Assembly (NCBI GenBank): GCA_016927015.1
Contig: JAFGNM010000128.1
Coordinates: 1 to 48,490, forward strand
Direction of reading: 5' to 3'
DNA: 48,490 nucleotides
Source of the DNA: Candidatus Bathyarchaeota archaeon
GTDB lineage: Archaea > Thermoproteota > Bathyarchaeia > Bathyarchaeales > Bathycorpusculaceae
The position numbers were made by a program, and so were the translations under genes. The notes below the pieces were generated by a model, which saw only the letters and a program-made list of their open reading frames with translations, was not told the DNA's origin and did no database searches. Shown here one piece after another: positions 17,857 to 29,093 of this stretch (within the stretch, counting starts at the first letter, position 1; each line of letters starts with the position of its first letter).

Positions 17857-18795
17857 ATGCTGAAAGAAGTTGTGAAGGATTACGAGTTCCGCGGAGACAT
17901 GTCGGTGGATGAGCTTGTCAAACAGATGGAGCAAGCGTGGGGTTTCACCGCTGGAAAACTCTCCGTGGGAGTAAGCATTCTGGAGCGCATGTTCAAAACT
18001 CAGAACTGCGTTAATTTCCTCTCGTTCACTGGAAACCTTGTGGCAACAGGCACCCGAGGCGTGTTTAAAGAGCTAGTGAAGCGGAAACTCGTTGATGTTG
18101 TAATCACGGCGTGTGGGACGCTGGACCACGACATGGCGAGGTGTTGGAGAAACTATTACAGGGGGTCCTTCATCATGAATGACGCTAAACTTCATGAGAA
18201 AGGCATAAACCGCCTAGGCAATGTGCTGGTTCCAAACGACAGTTACGGAACGATAATAGAGGAGAAAATGCAGGCGCTGCTGGAGAGCCTTTGGAAAGAG
18301 GGCGTAAGAGAAGTTTCAGGCAGTCAACTGTGCCGAGAAATAGGCTTACGCTGCTGCAACGAAAGCTCAATCCTCTACTGGGCAGCCAAAAACGGCATAC
18401 CAGTCTACGTGCCAGGCATCACGGACGGCGCGGTTGGTTATCAAACGTGGCTTTTCAGCCAAGACCACGACTTCAAGCTTAATTTGCTGAAAGACGAAGG
18501 AGAACTAAGCGACCTGATTTTCACGGCGAAAAAGACCGGCGCCTTAATTGTTGGCGGAGGCATCTCGAAGCATCACACTATATGGTGGAACCAGTTCAAA
18601 GACGGCTTAGACTACGTCGTGTACGTCAGCACAGCTGACGAGTGGGACGGCAGCCTCTCTGGCGCAAGACCGCGAGAAGCAGTTTCATGGGGAAAAATAA
18701 GCGAGAAAGCGAAGCGTGTGATGGTTGAGGGGGATGCTTCACTGATACTGCCCGTAATGCTGAGCGCGCTTGTAGCGAGGCTTGGGAAAGCTTAG
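17857..18795 (+). CDS. dys: Deoxyhypusine synthase
   Basis: FLSFTGNLVATGTRGVFKELVKRKLVDVVITACGTLDHD; active-site Lys context AVSWGKI. Start at 17857 (MLKEVVKDYE). Confidence 0.92.
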   Translation: MLKEVVKDYEFRGDMSVDELVKQMEQAWGFTAGKLSVGVSILERMFKTQNCVNFLSFTGNLVATGTRGVFKELVKRKLVDVVITACGTLDHDMARCWRNYYRGSFIMNDAKLHEKGINRLGNVLVPNDSYGTIIEEKMQALLESLWKEGVREVSGSQLCREIGLRCCNESSILYWAAKNGIPVYVPGITDGAVGYQTWLFSQDHDFKLNLLKDEGELSDLIFTAKKTGALIVGGGISKHHTIWWNQFKDGLDYVVYVSTADEWDGSLSGARPREAVSWGKISEKAKRVMVEGDASLILPVMLSALVARLGKA

Positions 18796-19856
18796 GATAC
18801 GCCCTTAAAGAGCCACGACATATCTGGCGCGTTGCGTTTCACTTTCACTCTTTCGTTGAGCGCATGCGTTATCAGCGGCAGAGCAATTGTGGCATCGCAG
18901 TAGCACACCGCGCGGGTGCCGCTTTCGCTGTTGATTTTGCCCCAGCTTATAGCCTCTTCCAGCGTGCAGCCTGACAAGCCGCCCCATTGTGGCGCGTCTG
19001 TGGTTATTTGTATGGCGTACTTGTGCGGGTAATAGTACTCTTGCAAGCCTTTGCGGAGGTGTCCGTCTCTGCCAGCTACGCCTTGGTCGTTGGTTTGGGG
19101 TGAAACTGAGATAGCGATGAGTTGTGTTAGGTCTTTTGGCACTCCGCCGCCGATGTAGACTACGCCGACGTCTTTTGTTTTGGTGCCGATGTTCACGAAC
19201 TGGTCGAACTCTTTTACTGAGTCCAGAATTATGGTGTGCCCTTGGTTCTTAGCCATCAGGAATGTTTCGCCGTAGGCGCTGTCGCTCATGGCTGGGCTGA
19301 AAATTGGAACGCCTTTCTTTGCGGCTACAGCGGTTATGCTGGGTATGCCTTTCGCGCCGAGGTGTTTGCCGAGTAAATGCAGAAATTCCGCGCTTGAGTA
19401 GGCAAAATCCGTTTTCAAAGTCATAACGAAATCTGTTACTAATTCTTCCATCTTTCGGTAGTCGGTTTCTTTGCCGAAGACGTCATAGTACCTGTTTACA
19501 TCCGCTTCTAGGAGCTCCTCGTCGTTTGCCATGTGGCTGCCCTGCCAGTAGCCGAAGCCCATGGCATCCACAATGTCCTCTGAAACGTTGGCGCCCGTTG
19601 AGACCAGCACGTCAATGAACCGGTTCTCCATAAGCCAGTTTACTATCGTCCATTGGCCAGCGGTGCTCATGGAGCCTGCCAAGCCCATAACAATAGTCAA
19701 ATCTTTTTCTTTAAGCATGTTTTCCCAGACGTCAACTGCTTCGCCGAGTTTTCTTCCCTGATAAGCGGTTCGGCTCATTTCCGCCAGAAGCTGTGAAACG
19801 CTTTTTTCTTTAACCTTTATCGGTTCTAGTTTTTTGTTGAAGTATGGTTCGCTCAT
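18792..19856 (-). CDS. Deoxyhypusine synthase-like paralog
   Basis: DHS-family sequence: MGLAGSMSTAGQWTIVNWLMENRFIDVLVSTGANVSEDI; EAISWGKI Lys context retained. Confidence 0.88.
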   Translation of the reverse strand: MSEPYFNKKLEPIKVKEKSVSQLLAEMSRTAYQGRKLGEAVDVWENMLKEKDLTIVMGLAGSMSTAGQWTIVNWLMENRFIDVLVSTGANVSEDIVDAMGFGYWQGSHMANDEELLEADVNRYYDVFGKETDYRKMEELVTDFVMTLKTDFAYSSAEFLHLLGKHLGAKGIPSITAVAAKKGVPIFSPAMSDSAYGETFLMAKNQGHTIILDSVKEFDQFVNIGTKTKDVGVVYIGGGVPKDLTQLIAISVSPQTNDQGVAGRDGHLRKGLQEYYYPHKYAIQITTDAPQWGGLSGCTLEEAISWGKINSESGTRAVCYCDATIALPLITHALNERVKVKRNAPDMSWLFKGVS

Positions 19857-19954
19857 TAATTTGCACCTCGTTGTAGATTAGGTGACTTGTATATGAAATT
19901 TATCATTTTGGATGAAGCCAAACAATATGGCTGGGTGTATTTTTCTGGACAGGA

Positions 19955-20398
19955 TTAAGTCGTTGATGTTTGTTGCGGATTGGAGGTTTTTTGACCGCGG
20001 TTGCTGAATTTTCCGAGAATTCCAAATGGATAGGGCAGTATCAAAATTTCAACTGCGGCGATTGCGAAGAAAGGCAAGCCTGTAATTGTTTGTAGTAGAA
20101 GGGTGATTGTGGAGAATGTGAGCAGCAGGAATAAGCCGTTGAGCCAGAAGCCTATTTGCCAGCCTTCGCATTTGTACAAACGCTGAAGCATAACGATGTT
20201 TAGCACGCCTATTATTATTGGTTCGATGCCGTATGAGATGAACAGGAAGAAGGCGAAACCCACTGGAGACATGAAAAGCAGCAAGGCATTTTGGAAAACA
20301 TCCAGTAGCAATTGAGCGACAACTAGGGCAATCGTTATTACTAAGCCGTGCATGAACGTTTGTTTAGATAGCTTACGTATTCTGTGCAATCCATTCAC
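19955..20398 (-). CDS. Small membrane protein, unknown
   Basis: 147-aa ORF with about 4 TM segments; start overlaps the 3' end of the upstream 811-aa gene. Confidence 0.6.
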   Translation of the reverse strand: MNGLHRIRKLSKQTFMHGLVITIALVVAQLLLDVFQNALLLFMSPVGFAFFLFISYGIEPIIIGVLNIVMLQRLYKCEGWQIGFWLNGLFLLLTFSTITLLLQTITGLPFFAIAAVEILILPYPFGILGKFSNRGQKTSNPQQTSTT

Positions 20399-22808
20399 CT
20401 ACTGTTTCTTCTGCGAGCCTTCCGCGTATTCCATAAGTGTTGTCCACACTATTCCAATAGACTATCCAGCAACCTCTGAGCCCCATGCTCTTGAAAAGGT
20501 TGAGACCCCTTATGATGAAGTCGCTTTGGGCTCTGTCGTCACTTGTTGACATGCCAAATTCGGTAATGACCACGTCTTTATTGGTTATTTTGTGCAGCAG
20601 CTGAACAAAGTTCGGAGATAGAACCAAGAAAGAGTCCATAAAGACATCAAACCCTACAAAATCGAGGTTTTCGCTGAATGTGATGGGAAGGTTTGTCCGA
20701 ATGACAAAGCCTGCTTCGAAATTAGTGTAAAGTTGTACTGAAAGCTGATGTTGATCAATTATTGAATACGTCTGTTCAAATTTAGAAATTATTTCATCAT
20801 CTGTAAATAAGGCACCTATATCCCACGATGACGACAACTCGGGTTCATTAAGAACCTGAATGTAAGAAAGAAATTGACCCCATCTACTAAGGTAGTACTC
20901 TATTGCAGCAGAGCCATCATTGTTATGGATTATGAGGGCAACTCTCATGTCAAAATATTGGGTGGCGCTAAAGAATGCATCTGTTAGGCTGTTGGCATAA
21001 TCACTTGGGTCAACTGAGTCACACACCAGATTTACACGGATCACTTTGAAACCTAAATTCTTAATGCACGAAACATCATCGTAGATTTGCCCAATATTGT
21101 CTTGCTCGTAGACATAGGTTACTCCCACCTCGAACGGCGAATTTGAATTAACGGGCAAAGACGAGAAGTAAAAGTATGGAGCGAAAAATTGGACAAGAAT
21201 CATAAGGATACAGGTGCTAATCAGGATTAAATTCAGCACTATTCGGTTATTAGCGATTGAGGCAAGCCGCTGTTTCACGCACTTTATCAAACCTTGTTGC
21301 TTGTAAGACAAAAATCGCTGTTTCTTGAAGTAAACCAGAAGGCAACCGCCGGCAAGAGCCACTATGGCTATGCTGGCTATAATCAAGGCAATCGGAAAAG
21401 GAGGCGCTATGTTGAAGTGAATGGTTTCTGAACTTTCATTTCCCGAGGTGTCAGTAGCGTAGACTGTTACGATATGCTCGCCATCAGCGAGACCTGACAA
21501 GGTGGTGTTCCCAGCGATAGTTACTGTATCTTGTCCGTCTAGGCTGTAACCAAGCCACGAAGTAGCCTCATTCACCACGAAAGTCAATGAAACCTCGCCT
21601 GTCTCGTACTTCTCATTTTTCGGGCTCAAAATAGAAATGACTGGCGGCTGAGCATCGGGTTCTGGTGAAACTTTGGTAAGCCGAATAACATTTCCTAAAA
21701 TCGTATCCAGAACCGCGTATCCGCCATCCGCGGTTCGTATTAAGGAAGGTAAACTGTAATCCACGTCTAGAAGAGCTGGCGGTTCCGTATTTGTCCCGCT
21801 TGCATCAGCATATGTCAAGCGCCACTGTTCACTACCAGAAGTGTCCGTCCTAACTAAAACTGCGCTGCCACCTACGGCTACGGTGTAGCCTTCATCGTTA
21901 TTCTGCACCACTGAACTGAAACTTTTATTAGGTATGTGCCCGTAAGGCAAGCTCCACTGCTCATGCCCGTTAGAATTGATTTTAATCAACCAAGGAACAA
22001 TTCCACCGCTCGCTTGCCATTCTCCCGCTCCTGCAAGCACAAAGCCGCCATCCTTTGTTCGTGCTAGAGAAAAAACAGAATGCAGGTCTGAAGTTTCGCC
22101 GGCAGCATAAGTTTGGCTCCATTGCAAATTGCTGTTTGAATCTATTTTTGCCAGCCAAAAATCGTTTTTCCAGCTACCTGCTAACGCGACACCACGGTCG
22201 TGTGTCTCGACTACATCATTAACAGTGAAACCGCCAGTAAACGTTTTATTCCATAGAATGTTGCCTTCAGTGTCAGTTTTAAGCAGCCAAACAACGTTTT
22301 CATCGTTATTTTCTATCTTGTTACCTACCATAACGTAGCTTTCATCGCTGGTTTGAATGCCGGCGCATAATCCCGTTACTCGTAGATCCCTTGTCCACTG
22401 AACGTTTCCTTCAGCATCCGTCTTAACCAGATAGCCCCCTTCACCAAACAACAAATAGCCCCAATCTGCAGTTTGTACCCCTGAAACAGCACTGTTGACG
22501 CCTCCAAAGACGTCAGCGCCATACTCCTTTTCCCACTGTAACTCACCTGACGAGTCGGTTTTGATAAGTACACTTGTGTACGCCGAGACAGGAGACCCAG
22601 CTATGGCGTATCCTCCATCAGCAGTCTGAATGACAGAATTGCCCCGCCACCCGCGGAAGGTTTTGCTCCACTCAGATGAAGGCGCCTCAGAAGCAACACT
22701 TAATGAAAGAAAAGCAGCAGTCATCGCCAACGCTATAAGCATTACTGCTACAGTAGTTCGTAAACGCCTTCGCCTATAGGAAGAACACTTAAACGCTGAC
22801 ATACGCAT
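20373..22808 (-). CDS. Secreted/membrane multidomain protein: signal peptide, beta-propeller-like repeats, Ig-like domain, TM hairpin, GH-A-like TIM barrel
   Basis: Repeated 'DGGYAIAG.. LIKTDSSGELQWEKEYG' blades; PPVISILSPKNEKYETGEVSLTF Ig-like; two TM segments with a basic loop; QVLNEPEL and VVITEFGMS as possible catalytic Glu contexts. Confidence 0.8.
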   Translation of the reverse strand: MRMSAFKCSSYRRRRLRTTVAVMLIALAMTAAFLSLSVASEAPSSEWSKTFRGWRGNSVIQTADGGYAIAGSPVSAYTSVLIKTDSSGELQWEKEYGADVFGGVNSAVSGVQTADWGYLLFGEGGYLVKTDAEGNVQWTRDLRVTGLCAGIQTSDESYVMVGNKIENNDENVVWLLKTDTEGNILWNKTFTGGFTVNDVVETHDRGVALAGSWKNDFWLAKIDSNSNLQWSQTYAAGETSDLHSVFSLARTKDGGFVLAGAGEWQASGGIVPWLIKINSNGHEQWSLPYGHIPNKSFSSVVQNNDEGYTVAVGGSAVLVRTDTSGSEQWRLTYADASGTNTEPPALLDVDYSLPSLIRTADGGYAVLDTILGNVIRLTKVSPEPDAQPPVISILSPKNEKYETGEVSLTFVVNEATSWLGYSLDGQDTVTIAGNTTLSGLADGEHIVTVYATDTSGNESSETIHFNIAPPFPIALIIASIAIVALAGGCLLVYFKKQRFLSYKQQGLIKCVKQRLASIANNRIVLNLILISTCILMILVQFFAPYFYFSSLPVNSNSPFEVGVTYVYEQDNIGQIYDDVSCIKNLGFKVIRVNLVCDSVDPSDYANSLTDAFFSATQYFDMRVALIIHNNDGSAAIEYYLSRWGQFLSYIQVLNEPELSSSWDIGALFTDDEIISKFEQTYSIIDQHQLSVQLYTNFEAGFVIRTNLPITFSENLDFVGFDVFMDSFLVLSPNFVQLLHKITNKDVVITEFGMSTSDDRAQSDFIIRGLNLFKSMGLRGCWIVYWNSVDNTYGIRGRLAEETVGEWIAQNT

Positions 22809-23007
22809 GCTTCACTTTAAACAATAATTACGAGTTGTGAACTTATAATTTTTGGAAGAACCCACCGTCTAACAAACATAAACCTCGATCTTGCCGTCTC
22901 GATACAATAATAGACAGCTAACCCCTGTTGAGAATTCTTACACAAAGAAGTAAGGGTGGAGGCTGATAGCAAAAGCCGTTCTTATTTGGAGCCAAATAGC
23001 CAATCTA

Positions 23008-23087
23008 TGCAGAAAACTATGGGGTCTCTTCAGCGCTATTTAAAGTTTCTATATAAAGGGGGCTATAGACTGTTCCACGCGCTAGAG
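23008..23087 (+). repeat. Dispersed TATA-like repeat, copy B (core 23036..23087)
   Basis: ctatttaaagtttctatataaagggggctatagactgttccacgcgctagag; 2 mismatches to copy A over 52 nt. Confidence 0.85.
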
Positions 23088-23179
23088 CAAAAACAGTTTG
23101 CTGCAACATACGGCTTCAGGTTTTTTGGTCGGAAAATTAATTAAGAAAGAAGGGGTGATTAACTCGCGAAATATGGTGA

Positions 23180-24205
<1,026 letters not shown>

Positions 24206-24276
24206 ACGCTTCAGATGCTGAAACTTTAAAAACCCTTTCCCCATCCTTTTCTTTTTGACAACAGAAGAGTGAAAAC

Positions 24277-25509
24277 ATGGCAAAGTATCTAACACTAGAC
24301 GATTTTAACGTGAAAAACAAAGTAGTCCTAGTCCGAGTTGACTTCAACTCAGAAATAGACCCAGAAACAAAAAAGGTCACAAGCAACGTACGCATTCGAG
24401 CACACGCCGAGTCAACAATCACTGAGCTGGCAGAAAAAGGCGCCAAAGTCGTAGTTTTAGCGCACCAAGGACGCAAAGGCGACGCAGACTTCATACCCAT
24501 GAAACAGCACGCTGAAATTCTAGGCAAAATCTTGAAGTGCCCAGTGCAATTCGTTGACGACGTTTACGGCGAAAAAGCAAAAAAAGCCATAAAAAACCTG
24601 AAAGCCGGCGAAATTCTCGTTTTAGACAACGTTAGAGGATTTGATGCTGAAACCAAAAAAGGAACACCTGAGGAACACGCGAAAACCGAGCTTGTCCAGA
24701 ACCTTGCGCCATTGGCGGATTTGTTTGTTAATGATGCCTTCGCGGCAGCTCACAGAGCTCACGTGTCGATGGTAGGTTTCACAGCGGTCTTGCCAAGTGC
24801 CGCAGGACGCATAATGGAGCGTGAACTGAAATCCCTCAGTAAAGCGTTGGATAAGCCAGAGAAACCCTGTTTGTTCGTTATGGGTGGAGCTAAAGCAGAT
24901 GATTCACTTGAAATCTCGAAATACGTTCTAAGCAACAACATAGCGGACATGGTGCTTACTGGTGGTGTGACTTCGCAGGTTTTTCTCGCTGCAAAAGGCT
25001 ACAAACTCGGCGAAAAGAACATGGCTTTCCTGGAGAAGAAAGGGCTCACTGAGCTGATTCCGGGAATAAAAGAGCTAATGCAGAAGTATCCTAAGGGCAT
25101 TGCAGTTCCAGAAGACTTAGCTCTAGACGTGAACGGAAAACGCAAAGAAATCTCCGTGGACAAATTGCCTGCTGACTACTCAATATTCGATGTGGGAACC
25201 AAAACGGTTGAGAGCTACGGAAAACTTTGCGCGTCAGCAAAATCCATCGTTCTCAGCGGACCAATGGGCGTCTACGAAAACCCAGAATTCGCCGTTGGAA
25301 CAAAAGGAATCTTCGAGGCAATCGCCGATTCTGAAGCCTTTTCGCTTGCTGGAGGAGGACACACCATCTCGGCGCTGAACCAGTTTGGGCTATCCAGCAA
25401 AATCTCTTACATAAGCACTGCTGGCGGAGCGTTAATCGAGTTCCTAATGGGCAAGAAACTTCCAGGCGTTGCAGCCTTGGAAAACGCTGTTAAAAAGAAA
25501 GTCGCTTAA
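24277..25509 (+). CDS. pgk: Phosphoglycerate kinase (archaeal type)
   Basis: VVLVRVDFNSEI, NDAFAAAHRAHVSMVGF, VMGGAKADDSLEI, SLAGGGHTISALNQFG. Confidence 0.96.
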   Translation: MAKYLTLDDFNVKNKVVLVRVDFNSEIDPETKKVTSNVRIRAHAESTITELAEKGAKVVVLAHQGRKGDADFIPMKQHAEILGKILKCPVQFVDDVYGEKAKKAIKNLKAGEILVLDNVRGFDAETKKGTPEEHAKTELVQNLAPLADLFVNDAFAAAHRAHVSMVGFTAVLPSAAGRIMERELKSLSKALDKPEKPCLFVMGGAKADDSLEISKYVLSNNIADMVLTGGVTSQVFLAAKGYKLGEKNMAFLEKKGLTELIPGIKELMQKYPKGIAVPEDLALDVNGKRKEISVDKLPADYSIFDVGTKTVESYGKLCASAKSIVLSGPMGVYENPEFAVGTKGIFEAIADSEAFSLAGGGHTISALNQFGLSSKISYISTAGGALIEFLMGKKLPGVAALENAVKKKVA

Positions 25510-25542
25510 ACTCTTCCTTCTTTTTCTTTGTCTTCTCATGTT

Positions 25543-25616
25543 CTCTAGCGCTCGAAAAAGACTACCCCCTCCCTTATTTAAAGGCTGAAATTATAGTAGA
25601 ATTGAAGTTTGACTGC
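25543..25616 (-). repeat. Dispersed repeat, diverged copy D (reverse orientation)
   Basis: ctctagcgctcgaaaaagactaccccctcccttatttaaag aligns with the reverse complement of copy A (ctctagcgcgtggaaaaatctatagccccctttatatag). Best match is to copy E. Confidence 0.5.
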
Positions 25617-25755
25617 TGTCTGCTGAGCTTCGACTGCTCTCTGCAGAAACAGGTCAGGGCATTGGCAAGATGCGATTAGAAGCCTATTCCCGTTATCATA
25701 TTTTGGGAAAAAGATAAACTGGGCTCAAACAGTTTTTAGGTGAATGTTTGGTTTG

Positions 25756-25977
25756 CTATTCTTCTTGTTTTCTCACGTAAGAGGCTGCAAAAGAGATTAT
25801 GATTAAGATTAGGAATATTCCTCCAAATATGGATAGAGGCGTTCTGAATGTTGGGTCTCCGATGAGGGTATCGTTTGAAGGCATGGGAATGTAAAACGCA
25901 GCCAAGAAAATGCCGTAGAAAACGACTCCTATGCTTTGCGCCAAAAACACTAACAATTCTGCTTGTTTGCTTTTCAT
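25756..25977 (-). CDS. Small two-TM protein, unknown
   Basis: 73-aa ORF MKSKQAELLVFLAQSIGVVFYGIFLAAFYIP...PLSIFGGIFLILIIISFAASYVRKQEE. Confidence 0.55.
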   Translation of the reverse strand: MKSKQAELLVFLAQSIGVVFYGIFLAAFYIPMPSNDTLIGDPTFRTPLSIFGGIFLILIIISFAASYVRKQEE

Positions 25978-26113
25978 TTAACTGCCACGTCCATTGCATA
26001 AACCTTATGTCTATGCCTCAATATGTCATTCTCTGTTGTCCATATTAAGCTTTATTTAATTGGTTGCAAGTATAATATACAAATTGTTTTGCATAAGACC
26101 AGAAGGAAGGGAA

Positions 26114-27046
26114 ATGTTCGCTATTAAACCAAATCGGACTATCAGAACAGGTTTGTTCTTAACCGCTCTGGCTTGGTTTACATTTACCTTCTACGAGTTT
26201 ACCAATGGAGTCCTTCACCACATTCACCCCGACCCTGATAATCCAGTCTGGACATACCTAGTGCTACAAGAAACAGGCGGCTGCGTTGGTCTAGGATTAA
26301 GAACAGCAGGCGGCCTAGTTGCCGTTATAGCTTCGATGTTCTATCTCATAAAGAGAGACCTCTCCGAACCAGAAGCCCTGATGGCACTGCGCATGATTGT
26401 AATCTTCGAAGCGTCATACTGGCTTTCTTTCCTTTTCTCCATTATTCCCAGTGACTTTACCCGCCTGACAGTGATGACTGTTGAGAACAACATTCCCGTT
26501 ACTGTGCAGGCAATCGTACTGCCAATAGTATTGGTTATGTTATTTCTCAACTTGTCTCCAAAAAAAGCAGCTACGGGTGGAGTAAAGTGGGGGCTGATTT
26601 CTGGAACAGTCTACATTCTCGTCATCTGGCTTAACAACGCTTGCAACTGGATAGTTGATGTGGTGCCGTTGCAGGGGTCGGAGATTATGGGGGTGAAAGG
26701 ACTAGAGTACCTGATCCTATACCCAGCCAACCTGTTCAGCTTCGCCTTAACAGTGTTTGGACTGCTCTTGTTAACTCTCTACGCCGCGTACTTCTCCAAG
26801 AAGTCAATAGGAAAACGCGACTTTACCACAATCAACTTGAGAACAGTAGGCGTCATAGTCACCGCCCTCGGATTGTACTTTGACATAATATACGTCATGT
26901 ACTTGTTCTTGGGTCCCGTCGGAGGCTGGGGCATATGGTATGCATGGTTTACCGGTCACAACTTGGACCTTTGGCTTATGGCGCTTCCGTTCATAGGTCT
27001 TCCGTTACTTTTCCAAAAGAGGGTTCAACCTTCTAATAGCTCATGA
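26114..27046 (+). CDS. Polytopic membrane protein, unknown
   Basis: MFAIKPNRTIRTGLFLTALAWFTFTFYEF..., about 8 hydrophobic helices. Upstream Met at 26060 also possible. Confidence 0.7.
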   Translation: MFAIKPNRTIRTGLFLTALAWFTFTFYEFTNGVLHHIHPDPDNPVWTYLVLQETGGCVGLGLRTAGGLVAVIASMFYLIKRDLSEPEALMALRMIVIFEASYWLSFLFSIIPSDFTRLTVMTVENNIPVTVQAIVLPIVLVMLFLNLSPKKAATGGVKWGLISGTVYILVIWLNNACNWIVDVVPLQGSEIMGVKGLEYLILYPANLFSFALTVFGLLLLTLYAAYFSKKSIGKRDFTTINLRTVGVIVTALGLYFDIIYVMYLFLGPVGGWGIWYAWFTGHNLDLWLMALPFIGLPLLFQKRVQPSNSS

Positions 27047-27216
27047 TGAAGGCTTGGTATTTCTGGTTTTCTCGTTGTTATGGGAAGCAAGAATATTCGG
27101 CGTCGCCGAACAGGATTTTGATTTGCTTCAAGACGCGCAGGTGCTAGCCGAGAATTGCCTGCACGGCAAATTAAAAATAAACCTACCTGCCTCATAATTG
27201 CAGAGGAAGTTGGCTT

Positions 27217-28762
27217 GACTGACATCGTGCTTGTGTTTGAGGTTCATCAGCCGCACAGGTTGAAGCGGAACCTGTTTTGGGAGAACAAGGTTTTCAGGCG
27301 TTTGAAAAAAGAGGAACTGTTTGATTACTACTTTGATAATGACGTGGATAGGGAGATTTTCAAGCGAGCGGCTAGGAAATGCTATTTTCCCTCGAACCAG
27401 ATACTGCTCGGCCTGATTGACGAGCACAAGAAGGCGAAGAGGCAGGTTAAGGTTTCATTCAGCGTCTCAGGCGTTTTCTTGGAACAGTGCGAAATGTTCG
27501 AAAAAGACCTTCTGGAAACCTTTAGGCAGCTCGCGGAGACGGGCTGCGTTGAATTTCTAAACCAGACGTATTATCATTCGGTCGCCAGCCTTTACCCCGA
27601 GAAAGACGAGTTTATTGCACAGGTGAAAATGCATCGGCAAACAGTGAAGAGTTTGCTTGGCTGCGCGCCCAAAGTTTTTGAAAACACCGAACTGCTTTAC
27701 AACAACACCATCGCTGGTATCGCAGAGGATTTGGGGTATAAGGGGATTTTCATGGAGGGTGTGGAAAAGATACTTGGCGAAAAATCACCCAACTACCTTT
27801 ACACTCCAAAAGGCTGCAAGAAAATTAGAGTGCTACTTCGCAACTACAAGTTGACAGATGACATAGGTTTCAGGTTTTCAGCACGATGGTGGAGCGAGTG
27901 GCCACTTACAGCTGACAAATACGCGAGGTGGTTAGCTGAAACGCAGGGCGACTGCATCAACATTTTCCCAGATTACGAAACTTTCGGAGAACACCACTGG
28001 CCAGAAACAGGCATACACAGCTTTCTGAGGCATCTGCCCGAGGAAATCTTGAAGCGGGAAAACTTGAACATGACGACTCCTTCAGAAATCGTTGAAAAAC
28101 ATGCGTCAGCAGGAGAGATTGATGTACCCGAAGCAGGCGGCACGGTTTCTTGGGCTGACCTTGAAAGAGACTCAAGCGGCTGGCTCGGTAACGCCCTGCA
28201 ATGGGCTTACTACACAGGTTTGCGGAGACTTGAACCCCTTGTCAAAGAGGCGGAGGATGAAGAGTTTCTCAAGCTGTGGCGATATTTCCAAACGAGCGAC
28301 CATCTCTATTACATGTTTGCTGCAGGCGGAGCACCTGGAGAAGTTCACGCGTATTTCAGTCCTTTCCAGTCGCCTATGGACGCTTTCGTGGCGGCTCAAA
28401 CGTTGCTATTTGACTTTGAAAACAGAATTAGACTTGCAACGTTAACGGCTAATGAACCCTTTCTGTTCTGTACGAAAGCGGGAAAAGAAAACTTCACAGG
28501 CGTGATGACGTGGAGTTTAAAGGGGTTCGTAAAGGCGCTTCAAACGGTTGATGCGGAAGCTTTGGAATTTCATAATCGCCGCGGAGATTTTGAGAGTTGG
28601 GCAGATCATTCATTGCAGGATAAGGCTTTGGCGCATCAACTCGAAGAAATTAGAGCCTCAAAGCTGAAGGGGGAATCGCTAAGAAAAGCGGTTCTTGACG
28701 CGGCGAAAAAAAGATTTAAGAAACTGAGCGCGCAGGTGCAGGCGGCAGTCAAGCTTTTCTGA
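27217..28762 (+). CDS. Glycoside hydrolase family 57 (alpha-amylase-like)
   Basis: DIVLVFEVHQPHRLKRNLFW, VEFLNQTYYHSVASLYP, FENTELLYNNTIAGIAEDLGYKGIFMEG, FPDYETFGEHHW. TTG start suggested at 27217; ORF track start is 27155. Confidence 0.9.
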
Positions 28763-28832
28763 ACAAACCCAGATGTGCATGTGTTTATAAGTTGAGCCTA
28801 CAATAATCACTTGCAAGCAAGGTGCATGCGAA

Positions 28833-29084
28833 ATGAGAGAAGAACTTCCTTTCCCAGAAAAGGTTTTACAGACGCTGCACAATTTATGCTCGACTGCGGC
28901 TGATTTGGCTAGACGAAGTGAAGAAGTGGCGCGGATTCTGCAACGAGATCAAGGAGAGATTGAAGGCATCCTTGACAAGTACAAGTCTGAGGGGTTCGCC
29001 GAGAGCTTTGTTGATAATGAAGGGAAAAAAAGGTATTATCTTAATGCAAGAGGAATAATCAAAGTCTGTTCTCTTTTCACGTAG
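28833..29084 (+). CDS. Small winged-helix-like protein
   Basis: 83-aa ORF LCSTAADLARRSEEVARILQRDQGEIEGILDKYKSEGFAESFVDNEGKKRYYLNARG. Confidence 0.6.
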   Translation: MREELPFPEKVLQTLHNLCSTAADLARRSEEVARILQRDQGEIEGILDKYKSEGFAESFVDNEGKKRYYLNARGIIKVCSLFT

Positions 29085-29093
29085 TGAAAGGCG

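Noticed and set aside
22956-23144. 62-aa ORF across repeat copy B
   Set aside because: Created by the non-coding repeat; copy A does not preserve a matching frame context.
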